A DNA stretch of 59,291 nucleotides from Burkholderiales bacterium. GTDB lineage: Bacteria; Pseudomonadota; Gammaproteobacteria; Burkholderiales; Casimicrobiaceae. A model generated the notes under the pieces. The model saw only the letters and a program-made list of their open reading frames with translations, ran no database searches and was not told the DNA's origin. This document shows positions 58,299 through 59,291 of the stretch, piece after piece. Position numbers and translations under genes: made by a program. The DNA is taken from assembly GCA_031270015.1 (NCBI GenBank), contig JAISYH010000027.1:1-59291 (forward strand). The letters run 5' to 3'. Numbering within the stretch: the stretch's first letter is position 1; the number at the start of each line of letters is the position of its first letter.

Positions 58299-58811
58299 CC
58301 TCTCAACCCCTGCGCGTCAACATCAGCGGTGGTGGGATCGGGCAAAACGGTGCTCACCCTGTCGCTTTGCCGCGCCCTGCGCGAACGCTACCAGATCGCG
58401 GTCGTCACCAATGACATCTACACGGCGGAGGATGCCGAATTCCTCGCCCGCCACGAGGCGCTGGAACCCGGTCGCATCCTCGGCGTGGAAACCGGCGGCT
58501 GTCCGCACACGGCAATCAGGGAGGACGCGTCCATCAATCTGGAAGTCGTCGAGCGGCTATGCGCGCGCTATCCCTGTCTGGAGGTGATGTTCGTCGGATC
58601 CGGTGACGACAACCTGACCGCGACCTTTTCGCCAGAACTTTCCGATTTCACGACCTACGTGATCGATGTTGCCGCTGGCGACAAGATTCCCCGGAAAGGC
58701 GGTCCCGGCATTACCCGCTCCGATCTCCTGGTCATCAACAAGACCGATCTGGTGCCCCTGATGGACTCTTCGTTGGAAGTGATGGAAAAGGACACCAGGA
58801 AAATGCGCGGC
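58295..58811 (+). pseudogene. ureG: ureG remnant, frameshifted and truncated
   Basis: Starts [11 protein letters not shown], then shifts frame inside the P-loop; the remaining frame reads [52 protein letters not shown] and [12 protein letters not shown]. The sequence stops being UreG after RKMRG near 58811, where an IS5-family transposase fragment begins on the other strand. About 40 C-terminal residues are lost. UreG is the nickel-loading GTPase of urease. Confidence 0.87.
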
Positions 58812-59172
58812 AGCCACGAAAGAGGCTGCATTTTTGGCATAACGGGTCGCAATGCCCCGCCAACGCTTCAGAGGCAAGAAGGCATTCTCCACCAGATGTC
58901 TATGTCGATATAGGTGTTTATCGTATTTGCGCTGTTCTTTTTGGTTCTTCCTGGTCGGAATGATCACCTGTATTCCCGCCTCTTCCGCTTTCTCAACGAT
59001 GGCGTCTGTGTCATAACCCTGATCCGCCAGCAAACACTGCGCTTCAAGCCCTTCGATCAATGCGGAAGCCTTTGTACAATCCGCTGTGGTACCCGCTGTA
59101 ACAAGCATTCTGACCGGCATACCATGCGCATCCACGATCAGAGGTATCTTGCTGTTGAGCCCCCTTTTGTAA
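58812..59172 (-). mobile_element. IS5-family transposase remnant
   Basis: Minus-strand translation gives the C-terminal half of an IS5-type DDE transposase: RGLNSKIPLIVDAHGMPVRM, LVTAGTTADC, LLADQGYDTDAIV, VIIPTRKNQKEQRKYD, then [20 protein letters not shown] (with the last catalytic Glu). The N-terminal half and both IS ends are missing: on the left the frame fuses into ureG antisense sequence, on the right it is cut by an IS3-family end. Confidence 0.85.
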
Positions 59173-59291
59173 TGAACCACCCCTGATTTTTCGGAGGCTC
59201 TACCTTTTGAGAGAATGGAGCTTATGAAGACCTATAAATATTCCCCGGAAATCCAAGAGCGGGCTGTCCGCATGGTGTTGGAACATCAGCA
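59173..59291 (+). mobile_element. IS3-family element, left end (runs off window)
   Basis: TGAACCACCCCTGA at 59173, followed by TTTTTCGGAGGCT, resembles terminal repeats of IS3-family elements. From ATG 59224 the frame MKTYKYSPEIQERAVRMVLE is the start of the helix-turn-helix OrfA of an IS3-family transposase. The element continues past the window edge. It interrupts the IS5 remnant at its left border. Confidence 0.78.

Noticed and set aside
57938-58414. 158-residue plus-strand protein
   Set aside because: It is a chance join of a ureF frame and an off-frame start of ureG, not a separate gene.
58557-59180. 207-residue minus-strand protein as one transposase
   Set aside because: Only the part from about 58812 upward is IS5 transposase; the rest is antisense of ureG joined by the insertion/deletion junction.

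Overview
The window reads as a chromosomal segment of a betaproteobacterium, probably Burkholderiales or a close relative, with roughly balanced GC. The placement rests on gene order: rnfB-nth, map-glnD, orn-M48 peptidase-rsgA, and recN-nadK facing hrcA-hemH. No genus can be named from the sequence. Most genes are housekeeping genes packed in short operons, often with 1-14 bp overlaps at stop/start codons.

Layout. 1-8 kb: serS (cut by the window edge), a decayed gene, mltB, a DUF3300 protein, nth-rnfB, an orphan GspC-like protein. 7-15 kb: dapD-map-glnD, then a molybdenum-cofactor operon moaA-fdhD-mobA-moeA. 15-26 kb: Nudix hydrolase, orn, M48 protease, rsgA, recN-nadK, hrcA-hemH, a small coiled-coil membrane protein, an esterase-MFS pair and ttcA. 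26-38 kb: hrpA, a 682-residue membrane protein of unknown function, radA, rbfA-truB, a glutathione S-transferase, a hemolysin-III protein, rlmB and an M20 amidohydrolase. 39-45 kb: a TPP riboswitch controlling thiM-thiE-thiD (thiamine salvage), guaC, suhB, tRNA-Val, purE. 45-50 kb: yihY-rlmJ and comEC.

49.7-53.7 kb holds the most unusual unit: a six-gene minus-strand operon of two small HMA-like proteins, three small glycine-rich membrane proteins with charged tails, and a divergent heavy-metal P-type ATPase. Three copies of a cysteine-less HMA-like fold (two free, one at the ATPase N-terminus) share a GR-V/M-R signature, and the ATPase has an S-C-A-L-K membrane motif in place of the CPx motif. 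By analogy with mycobacterial PacL/P-ATPase platforms it may be a multi-protein metal transport complex; this is inference.

53.7-59.3 kb becomes a scrap zone: a DNA glycosylase, a MobA/MobL relaxase fragment, tRNA-Ala and tRNA-Glu, a nitronate monooxygenase-like enzyme, a FimT/GspH pseudopilin, then GC-rich dead remnants of ureE-ureF-ureG. The last is cut by an IS5-family transposase remnant, itself abutted by the left end of an IS3-family element that runs off the window.
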